Assembly: GCF_009861525.1 (NCBI RefSeq)
Contig: NZ_WVHL01000003.1
Coordinates: 868,001-932,000, forward strand
Length of the DNA stretch: 64,000 nucleotides
Direction: 5' to 3'
Origin: Pseudomonas sp. LD120
GTDB lineage: Bacteria; Pseudomonadota; Gammaproteobacteria; Pseudomonadales; Pseudomonadaceae
Both the position numbers and the translations under genes were made by a program. Below the pieces are notes generated by a model. The model saw only the letters and a program-made list of their open reading frames with translations, did not search any database and was not told the DNA's origin. Shown piece by piece: positions 57,032 through 64,000 of this stretch (position 1 is the stretch's first letter; each line of letters opens with the position of its first letter).

Positions 57032-58369
57032 ATGACACAGGCAATTGCATCGGCCCACGTTCACGATTTGATCGGTATCGGTTTCGGCCCCTCGAACCTG
57101 GCGCTGGCCATTGCGCTGCAAGAGCGCGGGCAGGAGCACGGTCCGCTGGACGCGCTGTTTCTCGACAAACAGGCGGACTATCGCTGGCACGGCAATACCC
57201 TGGTGACCCAGAGCGAACTGCAGATTTCCTTCCTCAAGGACCTGGTCACCCTGCGCAACCCCACCAGCCCCTATTCCTTCGTCAACTACCTCAAGCATCA
57301 CGGGCGCCTGGTGGACTTCATCAACCTGGGCACCTTCTATCCGTGCCGCATGGAGTTCAACGACTACCTGCGCTGGGTGGCCGGGCACTTCCAGGAGCAC
57401 AGTCGCTACGGTGAAGAGGTGCTGGCCATCGAGCCGCTGCTGCACAACCAGCAGGTCGAAGCGCTGCGGGTGATTTCCCGGGATGCCCAGGGCAGCGAAC
57501 AGGTGCGCACCACCCGTGCGGTGGTGGTCAGCGCCGGCGGCACGGCGCGGGTTCCGGAGACCTTCAAGGGGCTCAAGGGCGATGCGCGGGTGTTCCACCA
57601 TTCCCAGTATCTGGAGCGCATGGCCTGCCAGCCCTGTGTCAATGGCCAGCCGATGCGCATCGCGATCATCGGTGGCGGGCAGAGCGCGGCGGAAGCCTTC
57701 ATCGACCTCAATGACAGTTTTCCTTCGGCGCAGGCCGACATCATCATGCGTGGCTCGGCCCTCAAGCCGGCGGATGACAGCCCGTTCGTCAACGAAGTGT
57801 TCGCTCCGGCCTTCACCGACCTGGTATTCCAGCAGACCCGCAACGAGCGCGAGCGTCTGGTCAACGAGTACCACAACACCAATTACTCGGTGGTGGACAT
57901 CGACCTGATCGAGCGCATCTACGGCATCTTCTACCGGCAGAAAGTCTCCGGCGTTGCGCGCCACAGCTTGCGCACCATGACCACGGTGGAGAAGGCCACG
58001 GCCACTGACCTGGGCATCGAGCTGATGCTGCGCAACAACGCCACGGGCGAGCGCGAAGTGCGGCATTACGATGCGGTGGTCCTGGCCACCGGCTACGAGC
58101 GGCAGATGCATCGCCAACTGCTGGCACCGCTGCAGGAATACCTGGGCGACTTCGAAGTGGACCGCAACTATCGGGTGCTCACCGACGAACGCTGCAAAGC
58201 CGGCATCTACATGCAGGGCTTCAGCCAGGCCAGCCACGGGTTGAGCGACACCTTGCTGTCGGTGCTGCCGGTCCGCGCACAAGAAATCGCCGACTCGTTG
58301 TATGAGCACGGCAAGAGTCGCGGTCACAGTCGCTCGGTGCGCGATGTGTTGCTGGCCACCGCCAGTTGA
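57032..58369 (+). CDS. pvdA: L-ornithine N5-monooxygenase PvdA
   Basis: A 445-residue flavoprotein that hydroxylates ornithine at N5 using FAD, NADPH and O2, the first step toward the two formyl-hydroxyornithine residues. Motifs: FAD-binding GIGFGPSN (15-22), NADPH-binding IIGGGQSAAE (about 212-220), and the ATGY motif VVLATGYERQ near 352. ATG 57032 is selected over an in-frame ATG at 56963: it has GAGGAC upstream and gives the usual MTQA... N-terminus and length (443 in P. aeruginosa). Monocistronic; PvdF acts next. Confidence 0.97.
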   Translation: MTQAIASAHVHDLIGIGFGPSNLALAIALQERGQEHGPLDALFLDKQADYRWHGNTLVTQSELQISFLKDLVTLRNPTSPYSFVNYLKHHGRLVDFINLGTFYPCRMEFNDYLRWVAGHFQEHSRYGEEVLAIEPLLHNQQVEALRVISRDAQGSEQVRTTRAVVVSAGGTARVPETFKGLKGDARVFHHSQYLERMACQPCVNGQPMRIAIIGGGQSAAEAFIDLNDSFPSAQADIIMRGSALKPADDSPFVNEVFAPAFTDLVFQQTRNERERLVNEYHNTNYSVVDIDLIERIYGIFYRQKVSGVARHSLRTMTTVEKATATDLGIELMLRNNATGEREVRHYDAVVLATGYERQMHRQLLAPLQEYLGDFEVDRNYRVLTDERCKAGIYMQGFSQASHGLSDTLLSVLPVRAQEIADSLYEHGKSRGHSRSVRDVLLATAS

Positions 58370-58378
58370 TCGGCGAGC

Positions 58379-58502
58379 GCCGATAGCGTCCGGCAAGCGC
58401 CGTGGCAGAGGCAATGCCAGTGTTATGCCTGAACCGATCCTGAGTTTCGGTTGAAGGAGCGGGCGATTGCCTAAGCGAGGGAGCTTGCCGGACGCTATCG
58501 GC
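58379..58502. repeat. 20-bp perfect inverted repeat flanking 84 bases
   Basis: 58379-58398 is the exact reverse complement of 58483-58502 (arm core CCGATAGCGTCCGGCAAGC). The 84-base spacer has no ORF. The layout, two inverted GC-rich ends just after a gene, matches a REPIN or small MITE. It starts 10 bases after the pvdA stop and could also fold as a distal terminator. Confidence 0.7.
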
Positions 58503-58641
58503 CATTGGCGGACCTGCCGAGGTCAGCCTTGATGATCCGATGTGCGAGCGACTTGGCCGGGCGCTGCGTCGACAGGTGTTCATGCAGGCTCGGCACAATC
58601 CGTTGGCGGCGCTCATTCTGCGCTGATCAAGACCGCTGCCC

Positions 58642-58942
58642 CTGCAAGCCCTCCACAACATCAATCCGGACGCTCTGATCGACACCCTGGTCAGCCTCGG
58701 TGGCCTGATCGGTTGCGAACGCCAATACCGGCAGCGCAGCGCCGGCCTGCGCAGCACCGTGCTGGTGGCGGTGGCGCAGCGATTTTCGTCGACGTGGCCA
58801 ACCGTATCGGCGGCGCCGTGCGGTGGCCTACGTGGTTTCGGGCATCGGCTTTCTCGGCGCCAGGGTGATCATGCGCGAGGAGAGCAATGTCCGTTTCCTG
58901 AACACGGCCGCAACGCGCTGGCGCCCAAGTGCCCCTGAATGA
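58642..58942 (+). pseudogene. mgtC remnant (frameshifted, truncated)
   Basis: Three frames read in succession give an MgtC/SapB N-terminal domain. Frame 1 from 58642 has LHNINPDALIDTLVSLGGLIG then CERQYRQRSAGLRSTVLVAV. After 58771 the frame shifts to GAAIFVDVANRIGGAV. From 58823 the third frame gives VAYVVSGIGFLGARVIMREE and NVRFLNTAATRW, with a stop at 58940. Intact MgtC proteins are about 230 residues with several helices; here the C-terminal part is missing and at least two frameshifts have occurred. MgtC is a membrane protein linked to magnesium limitation and virulence. The region 58503-58641 before it holds only a short unassigned reading frame. Confidence 0.8.
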
Positions 58943-59270
58943 ACGCTAGGCACAATCGCTGATTTGGCGGCCATTGAGATACGCCCGGGTTTATCCGAGA
59001 AAGGCCTTACAGCAGAACAAGACCTTTCAGGCCGCTGCCCCCCTGCTCAAAACAATGAGTGCCGAATAAGGTGTTACTTAGTCATTGAGTGGGCTGAGGA
59101 CGGGAGGGGCGACGTCTTTGAACTGTCTGAAAAGTTGATGCAAAGCCTCTGCTGGGAAGGGTTTTCAGAATGCTCCTAGAGAAAACCCCTAGGTACTTCC
59201 CTAGCCTTCTAACGACTGAGGAGGAAGGTCGGCACTCGCCGGTCATAGTCTCATGAGCAGGATCAAATAC
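58943..59270. other. non-coding stretch, no gene seen
   Basis: About 330 bases between the mgtC remnant and the receiver-like gene. Base composition is less GC-rich than the surroundings. Short open frames exist but have no ribosome site or recognisable content. It presumably holds the promoter of the gene at 59271, which I cannot place. Confidence 0.5.
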
Positions 59271-59723
59271 ATGTCCAATAGAGCACTGCGCATCTTGATT
59301 GCCGATGATCAGCATTTTCGTCGAATGCAGATCGAGAGAACCTTGAATCAACTGAGTTACTACCGTGTAGCCCCCGTGCACAGCCTGGAAGAACTCCTGA
59401 CCTTGGTGGAATACGCCTGCGATCCGTTCGACCTGGTGATCATCAACGGCAACTTGGCCACTGACAGTGGCTTTGATCTGCTGGACTTCTGCCTGGACAA
59501 CCCTCAGCTCGACCACGCACTGATCTATGACAGTCAACGTTTCCTGCCGATTCCCAGCAATCGGCGGCACCGCATCCATGCCTGTCGCGCTGAGTTGCCG
59601 GACAGCGACGCCATCGAACGCCTGATGCTCTACGTCGATCCGCCGCTCTACAAGACGCCGAGGCCGGACATTCAATGGCTGCCCAACGTGCGACAGGGCA
59701 CTTGGAGTGTCAGCCCGACCTGA
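59271..59723 (+). CDS. orphan receiver-like protein lacking the phospho-acceptor
   Basis: A 150-residue protein with the fold pattern of a response-regulator receiver: LRILIADDQHFRRMQIERTL gives the acidic pair D12-D13, and FDLVIINGNLATDSGFDLL aligns with the usual phospho-acceptor strand. At the acceptor position it has N59 instead of Asp, and the later Thr/Lys pair is not evident. No output domain follows; the last 35 residues are unassigned. It is probably not phosphorylated in the normal way and may act by protein contact. Start: ATG 59271 with AGGA 9 bases upstream; 59253 is an in-frame alternative. No sensor kinase is nearby. Confidence 0.75.
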   Translation: MSNRALRILIADDQHFRRMQIERTLNQLSYYRVAPVHSLEELLTLVEYACDPFDLVIINGNLATDSGFDLLDFCLDNPQLDHALIYDSQRFLPIPSNRRHRIHACRAELPDSDAIERLMLYVDPPLYKTPRPDIQWLPNVRQGTWSVSPT

Positions 59724-59743
59724 TTGAGCGGCGCTATGCCAAG

Positions 59744-59768
59744 CGGCATCCCTTGAGGATGCCGTTTT
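59744..59768. terminator. rho-independent terminator
   Basis: An 8-bp perfect stem, CGGCATCC (59744-59751) and GGATGCCG (59757-59764), loop CTTGA, followed by TTTT. It lies 21 bases after the receiver-like gene and 15 bases before the end of the convergent araC-type gene. Confidence 0.85.
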
Positions 59769-59782
59769 ACGTTCCGGGGGCT

Positions 59783-60547
59783 TCATTTGAAATAGGCACG
59801 GGGCGTAGTGCCCGTCATGGTCTTGAAAAAGGCGATGAAAATGCTGTCGCTGGCAAAGCCCAGTTCAAAGGCTGAGTAGCTGATGCTACGGCCCATGGCC
59901 AGAAGCTCGATGGCCCGCATTAGCCGCCACTGTTGACGCCACTGCTGGTAGCCCAGCCCCGTCTCGCGCTGGAAGATGCGGCCGATGGTGCGGCTGCTGG
60001 CGCCGACTCGACTGGTCAGCACGTGCAGTTCCGGCGGCAGTTGCTGCAGGTCCGCCAGCAGCGGCGCCAGGCGTTTGTCCCGAGGCAGGGGCAACGATAA
60101 GGGCTGGCGCACCGCCACGTCGATCTCCTCAAGGCACAGGCCCAGCAGGTGAGGGTAACGGCCCTGGCTCCAGTCGCAGTCGAAGGCTGCCAGGGCCATG
60201 GGTTCCAGCACTGCTCGCAACAATGGGCTGACGTCGATGACCGCCACTTCCTCGGGCAAACGCGGGCTCAGCTCGACGCTGAAGTACAGCGAGCGGTAAT
60301 CCACGCTGTGTTGCATTTGTGCTCGGTGTTGCACGCCACCGGGAATCCACGCTGCCCGCGACGGCGGCAGCAGGCACAAGCGGTCGGCGAGGGTGATTCG
60401 CGTGCAGCCCTGTCGGGTGTAAAGCAGTTGCCCACGACGGTGTCGGTGCAGGCCGGAATCGTGATCGCCCAGGGTCGCGGCAATCCCGATCACCGGGGCG
60501 CCGAACGGGTCGGGGTCGAAACGTGCTTGAGGGTCGAGCCAGGCCAT
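59783..60547 (-). CDS. AraC-family transcriptional regulator
   Basis: A 254-residue regulator: an N-terminal cupin sensor (about 15-120, with LHRHRRGQLLYTRQG as its metal- or ligand-type strand) and a C-terminal double helix-turn-helix (about 165-254), recognisable by RVGASSRTIGRIFQRETG and ISYSAFELGFASDSIFIAFFKTMTGTTPRAYF. It is divergent from the MFS transporter at 60647 with a 99-base intergenic region, the usual arrangement for local control of an efflux pump. The inducer is not known. Confidence 0.93.
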   Translation of the reverse strand: MAWLDPQARFDPDPFGAPVIGIAATLGDHDSGLHRHRRGQLLYTRQGCTRITLADRLCLLPPSRAAWIPGGVQHRAQMQHSVDYRSLYFSVELSPRLPEEVAVIDVSPLLRAVLEPMALAAFDCDWSQGRYPHLLGLCLEEIDVAVRQPLSLPLPRDKRLAPLLADLQQLPPELHVLTSRVGASSRTIGRIFQRETGLGYQQWRQQWRLMRAIELLAMGRSISYSAFELGFASDSIFIAFFKTMTGTTPRAYFK

Positions 60548-60646
60548 GCTTGTCCGATTTTCGTGATGTATTGGCAGGGTTTCGATAATACGCCGTCAGC
60601 GCTTGCCTAGAATCGCCGGGAAGTTTTTTGACAAAGTAGTGCTCCG

Positions 60647-61780
60647 ATGAATCCCCGTTCCTTGCTGCCTTTGGCCATGGCCCTGCTGATGTTTCCGCAG
60701 ATCGCTCAAACCCTCTACAGCCCGGCGTTGACCGATGTCGGCCAAGCCTTTGGGGTACCTGCCGAACAGGCGGCCCAAAGCCTTTCAGTCTTTATTCTCG
60801 GCTTTGCTCCGGGGGTGGTGCTCTGGGGACGCTTGAGCGATCGCTGGGGAAGACGCCCGGCCTTGCTCGGAGGGCTGGCGCTGTACGCCCTGGCGCTGTT
60901 CCTGGGGTTGCAGGCCACCCGCTTCACCGCGCTGCTGTTGTGTCAGGCCCTGGCAGCCTTGGGGGCGGCAGCGGGGTCGGTGGTGACTCAGACGCTGCTC
61001 CGGGACCTGTTCCAGGGCCGCGAGTTGATCCGGGTGTTCTCGCTGATGGGCATCGTGCTGGCGGCCAGTCCTGCCATCGGCCTGTTCAGCGGCGCGGGCC
61101 TCAGCGGTGCCTTCGGTTATCAGGGCGCGCTGGCCGGGTTGCTGGTGCTGGCCCTGGGATTGCTGGGCTGGTGCGCCTGGGCTTTGCCGGAAACCCGGCC
61201 CGCCGCGCAGCCCCTGGCCCCCTTGTTCGGCACCTTGCGGCAGATGCTGTGCGATCCGGGTATCTGGCGCTCGGCGCTGTTGGTGGCGTTGTTCAATATT
61301 GCCCTGCTCAGCTATTACAGCCTGGGGCCGTTTCTGTTCCGGAGCCTGGGGCAGGGCGAACAATGGTTCGGTTACAGCGGTGTATTGCTGGCCTTGGGCT
61401 CAGGTTTCGGCGCCTGGTGCAATCGCCGGCTGTTGGACGCTGGCTGGCGCAGCGAGCAGGTATTGCGGCTGGCAGCCTTGGCGGTGATGGTTGGTGGTGT
61501 CGGGGTTCTGGCCTTGCAACACAGCCTGTGGCTGGTTGTGCCGATGCTCGGCGTGGTACTGGGCTTTGGCTTGGCGATCCCGAATATCCTGGGCTCGGCC
61601 CTGACGGCCTACAGCGATCGCTTGGGCAGTGCCGGTGCGTTGTTCGGCTTGTTCTACTACCTGCTGATCGGCGCCGGTCTGCTGCTAGTGGGCTGGGGCC
61701 AGGCCCTGGGCGTGAGCCTGTGCCTGTGTGGAGGAGCGGCATTGCTGCTGAGTCTGCGGGCGCCTTGGCCGCGCGCTTGA
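60647..61780 (+). CDS. MFS drug-resistance transporter, Bcr/CflA type
   Basis: A 377-residue, 12-helix transporter. SLSVFILGFAPGVVLWGRLSDRWGRRPALLGG carries MFS motif A (GRLSDRWGRR) between helices 2 and 3 and is typical of Bcr/CflA pumps, as is YSPALTDVGQAFGVPAEQAAQ at the N-terminus. Proton-driven export of a small toxic compound is the expected role. It is divergent from and likely controlled by the AraC regulator. No PvdS box precedes it, so it does not appear to belong to the pyoverdine regulon. Confidence 0.92.
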   Translation: MNPRSLLPLAMALLMFPQIAQTLYSPALTDVGQAFGVPAEQAAQSLSVFILGFAPGVVLWGRLSDRWGRRPALLGGLALYALALFLGLQATRFTALLLCQALAALGAAAGSVVTQTLLRDLFQGRELIRVFSLMGIVLAASPAIGLFSGAGLSGAFGYQGALAGLLVLALGLLGWCAWALPETRPAAQPLAPLFGTLRQMLCDPGIWRSALLVALFNIALLSYYSLGPFLFRSLGQGEQWFGYSGVLLALGSGFGAWCNRRLLDAGWRSEQVLRLAALAVMVGGVGVLALQHSLWLVVPMLGVVLGFGLAIPNILGSALTAYSDRLGSAGALFGLFYYLLIGAGLLLVGWGQALGVSLCLCGGAALLLSLRAPWPRA

Positions 61781-61832
61781 GGCGGCATGTTGCGACATGG
61801 GGGTACGTCGTGGGCCGCGAAGGTCCGATTGT

Positions 61833-61846
61833 TTGACCATGATCAA
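61833..61846 (+). promoter_or_regulatory. ANR/FNR-type box upstream of the alcohol dehydrogenase
   Basis: TTGAC, four bases, ATCAA: one mismatch to TTGAT-N4-ATCAA. It is centred about 90 bases before the ATG at 61930, a reasonable activator distance. Oxygen-responsive control is inferred. Confidence 0.65.
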
Positions 61847-61929
61847 GCCTTTCTCCGAACGATCCGCGCAGCCTGTCAGCCGACCTGCGGATCAGCGCAG
61901 CCCCCTTCCCGGCAAAGGAGAACGGCAAC

Positions 61930-63003
61930 ATGGCCAAGATGAAAGCAGCGGTCTTCGTGGAGAAGAATCGCATCGTGCTGGAAGACAAGGACATCCCCGA
62001 AATTGGTCCGCTGGACGCTCTGGTGCGCATTACCACAACCACCATTTGCGGCACCGACGTGCACATCCTGCGGGGCGAATACCCTGTGGCCAAGGGTCTG
62101 ACCATTGGCCACGAACCGGTGGGCGTGATCGAGCGCCTGGGTTCCCAGGTCCGAGGCTTCCAAGAAGGCCAGCGGGTGATTGCTGGGGCCATCACGCCCA
62201 GTGGCCAGAGCTATGCCTGTCTGTGTGGCTGCGGTTCCCAGGATGGCCCGGACACCCGTCACGGCTTCCGCGCCACCGGCGGTTGGAAGTTCGGTAACAC
62301 CATTGACGGCTGCCAGGCCGAATACGTGCGAGTGCCGGACGCTTTGGCCAACCTGTGCCCGATCCCCGACGGCCTGAGCGATGAAGCCGTGCTGATGTGT
62401 CCAGATATCATGTCCACCGGTTTTTCGGGGGCCGAGCGCGCCGAAGTGAATATCGGCGACAGCGTGGCGGTGTTCGCCCTGGGGCCGATCGGCCTGTGCG
62501 CGGTGGCCGGCGCGCGGCTCAAGGGCGCCACCACGATCATCGGCGTCGATACCGTGGCGGCGCGCCTGAGCGTGGCGCGGGGCCTGGGCGCCACCCACGT
62601 GGTGGACTTCAAGCAGGGCGACGTGGTGGAGCAGATCATGGCCCTGACCGATGGCCGCGGGGTGGATGTATCGATCGAGGCCCTCGGCACCCAGGGCACC
62701 TTTGAGTCGGCGCTGCGAGTGCTGCGTCCGGGCGGCAAGCTGTCGAGCCTGGGCGTGTATTCCAGCGACCTGCGCATCCCCGTCGATGCCTACGCTGCGG
62801 GCCTTGGCGACCTGAGCATCCTCAGCACCCTGTGCCCCGGCGGCAAGGAGCGCATGCGCCGGCTGATGGAGGTGGTCGCCAGTGGCCAGGTCGACCTCAA
62901 GCCCCTGGTCACTCACCGCTTCAAGCTCGATGACATCGAGGCGGCCTATGAACTGTTCGCCAGCCAGCGTGACGGAGTGATGAAAATTGCTATAACCCCT
63001 TGA
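61930..63003 (+). CDS. zinc-dependent NAD(P) alcohol dehydrogenase
   Basis: A 357-residue medium-chain dehydrogenase of the secondary-alcohol/isopropanol type. Catalytic zinc ligands fit C40 (TICGTDVH), H61-E62 (GHEPVG) and D159 (CPDIMSTGF). The Asp as third ligand and CPDIMSTGF are typical of the Clostridium beijerinckii/Thermoanaerobacter-type enzymes, which lack the structural zinc. The cofactor fold shows VFALGPIGLCAVAGA near 185. AAAGGAG precedes the ATG. The ANR-type box upstream and the adjacent stress protein suggest use in redox balance under low oxygen; the substrate is uncertain. Confidence 0.92.
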   Translation: MAKMKAAVFVEKNRIVLEDKDIPEIGPLDALVRITTTTICGTDVHILRGEYPVAKGLTIGHEPVGVIERLGSQVRGFQEGQRVIAGAITPSGQSYACLCGCGSQDGPDTRHGFRATGGWKFGNTIDGCQAEYVRVPDALANLCPIPDGLSDEAVLMCPDIMSTGFSGAERAEVNIGDSVAVFALGPIGLCAVAGARLKGATTIIGVDTVAARLSVARGLGATHVVDFKQGDVVEQIMALTDGRGVDVSIEALGTQGTFESALRVLRPGGKLSSLGVYSSDLRIPVDAYAAGLGDLSILSTLCPGGKERMRRLMEVVASGQVDLKPLVTHRFKLDDIEAAYELFASQRDGVMKIAITP

Positions 63004-63021
63004 ACGGCGTGCCGGGTGCCG

Positions 63022-63035
63022 TTGATGCATATCAA
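63022..63035 (+). promoter_or_regulatory. ANR/FNR box upstream of the universal-stress protein
   Basis: TTGATGCATATCAA, a perfect palindromic match to TTGAT-N4-ATCAA, 60-73 bases before the ATG at 63095. ANR control of Usp genes in pseudomonads under oxygen limitation is established in general. Confidence 0.8.
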
Positions 63036-63094
63036 GGCGCCCGGTGCTGTCAGGTTCGACACTCAAGACCCATCACCGTCCAAGGAGCTGCACC

Positions 63095-64000
63095 ATGAGC
63101 CAGTACCAGCGTTTGTTGCTGATTGCCGATCCACAGCAACATCAGTCTCCCGCTGCCCGTCGCGCTGCCGCCCTGGCCCAGGCCAGCGACGCGGTCCTGC
63201 ATGCGCTGGTGTTCGTCGAGCCGCCAGCGCGCACTTACCTGTGGGAAGAACACCTGGAGGACAGCGAGCGCCAGGCCTACCTGCAACGCCATGAACGCTG
63301 GCTGCAGGTGGAAGCCGAGTGGATGCGCGAGCAGGGCGTGGAGGTCACCACCCAGGTGATCTGGAGCACTCAGGTGCTCAAGGACACGCTGGCGTATATC
63401 GATGAATTCCAGCCTGACCTGCTGATCAAGGACGTGACCCTGGAGTCGGCTTTGAAGCGGGTCTTCGTCACGCCCCTGGACTGCCATCTGCTGCGCGAAG
63501 CACCGGTGCCGGTGCACCTGGTCAACGATGCCCCGCACAAGCTGCCCCGGCGCATCGTTGCGGCGGTGGACCCGGCTCAGTCCGACACCCAGATCAGCGG
63601 CCTCAACGCTCTGATCATCCAGACCGCCAATGCCCTGGCCCTGCAATGCGATGCGCAGTTGCACCTGCTATATGCCTACGACCTGATGCCGATGCTCGAT
63701 GGCGTGTCGCCCGTAGCGGCCACCGCCTGGAGCGTCAATTGCCTGGACGAGTTGCGCGACTCCCTGCACAAGGAGTTCGAGCGCCTTGGCGATGAGCACC
63801 ACGTACCTCAGGAGTTTCGTCACTTCATCATGGGGCCGCCGGTGCCCGGTATCGCCCAGTTTGTCGACGAGTATCTGGTGGACGTGGTGGTCATGGGCAC
63901 CGTGCACCGCAGCGGCTTCGGTCGACTGATCGGCAGCACCACCGAGCGCGCTCTGTACTCGATGCCCGGCAGCATCCTGGCGGTCAAGTCACCTGCTCAG
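63095..64000 (+). CDS. tandem universal-stress protein (UspE-like, runs off the right edge)
   Basis: 302 codons are visible with no stop, so a few C-terminal residues are missing. Two UspA domains in tandem: about 1-145 (YQRLLLIADPQQHQSPAARRA at its start) and about 150-300, where VVVMGTVHRSGFGRLIGSTTERAL gives the ATP-binding G-2x-G-9x-G(S/T) pattern. The first domain lacks that loop. AAGGAG precedes the ATG. Such tandem proteins support survival under anaerobic or energy stress in pseudomonads. The perfect ANR box upstream agrees. Confidence 0.92.
   Translation, partial: MSQYQRLLLIADPQQHQSPAARRAAALAQASDAVLHALVFVEPPARTYLWEEHLEDSERQAYLQRHERWLQVEAEWMREQGVEVTTQVIWSTQVLKDTLAYIDEFQPDLLIKDVTLESALKRVFVTPLDCHLLREAPVPVHLVNDAPHKLPRRIVAAVDPAQSDTQISGLNALIIQTANALALQCDAQLHLLYAYDLMPMLDGVSPVAATAWSVNCLDELRDSLHKEFERLGDEHHVPQEFRHFIMGPPVPGIAQFVDEYLVDVVVMGTVHRSGFGRLIGSTTERALYSMPGSILAVKSPAQ

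Noticed and set aside
58221..58757. 178-codon minus-strand frame over the pvdA end and mgtC remnant
   Set aside because: It overlaps the pvdA 3' end and the inverted repeat; no domain, Arg/Ser-rich shadow composition.
1..64000. tRNA, rRNA, integrase or IS transposase genes
   Set aside because: None seen on either strand by eye, so I have no evidence for a recent island boundary in the window.

Overview
The window is about 64 kb of GC-rich DNA with the codon use and gene content of a fluorescent Pseudomonas. It carries one almost continuous pyoverdine (siderophore) biosynthesis, export and uptake locus, about 6.2 to 58.4 kb. The gene order and the peptide read from the adenylation domains agree with what I recall of Pseudomonas protegens (Pf-5/CHA0 type). 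That species call is inference from memory, not a search result.

Layout. 1-5 kb: ordinary chromosomal genes, mostly on the minus strand. They are a partial alpha/beta hydrolase with an Asp nucleophile, two small unknowns, an isochorismatase-like hydrolase, a VOC-fold protein, a GH15 glycosidase, and a TetR repressor divergent from an MFS transporter with two palindromic operators between them. 6.3-8.2 kb: a type II thioesterase and a siderophore-interacting flavoprotein. 8.4-39.4 kb: three collinear NRPS genes, pvdI (3 modules), pvdJ (2) and pvdD (3 plus a terminal thioesterase), in one tightly coupled operon. The pocket codes predict Asp, D-formyl-hydroxyornithine, Lys, Thr, Ala, D-Ala, D-formyl-hydroxyornithine, Lys, added to the PvdL-made chromophore precursor (pvdL is not in the window). 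39.4-39.9 kb: a terminator and decayed REP-type repeats. 39.9-58.4 kb: fpvA receptor, pvdE exporter, pvdF formyltransferase, pvdO/pvdN/pvdM/pvdP periplasmic maturation enzymes, two non-siderophore genes (DUF3349-like and SMI1/KNR4-like), the pvdR-pvdT-opmQ efflux pump, the fpvI sigma factor and pvdA ornithine hydroxylase. 58.4-59.2 kb: no intact gene; a 20-bp inverted repeat and a frameshifted mgtC remnant. 59.3-64 kb: an orphan pseudo-receiver protein, an AraC regulator divergent from a Bcr/CflA-type MFS pump, a zinc alcohol dehydrogenase, and a universal-stress protein that runs off the window.

How it works together. PvdA and PvdF make N5-formyl-N5-hydroxyornithine. PvdI, PvdJ and PvdD extend the peptide. 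PvdE exports the acylated precursor. PvdP, PvdO, PvdN and PvdM finish the chromophore and side chain in the periplasm. PvdRT-OpmQ secretes and recycles pyoverdine, and FpvA imports the ferric form. Nine promoters carry a TAAAT-like (or TAATT) motif, a 16-base spacer and CGT, the PvdS sigma-factor signature. They precede every pvd operon and also the thioesterase and the siderophore-interacting protein. fpvA and fpvI instead have Fur-like sites. Near the right end, the dehydrogenase and the stress protein each carry an ANR/FNR-type box, suggesting a low-oxygen pair.

The locus itself is a known type of system. The less expected items are the extended PvdS regulon, near-identical adenylation cassettes inside the NRPS genes, two immunity-like or unknown genes inside the locus, a receiver domain that has lost its phospho-acceptor, and the mgtC remnant.
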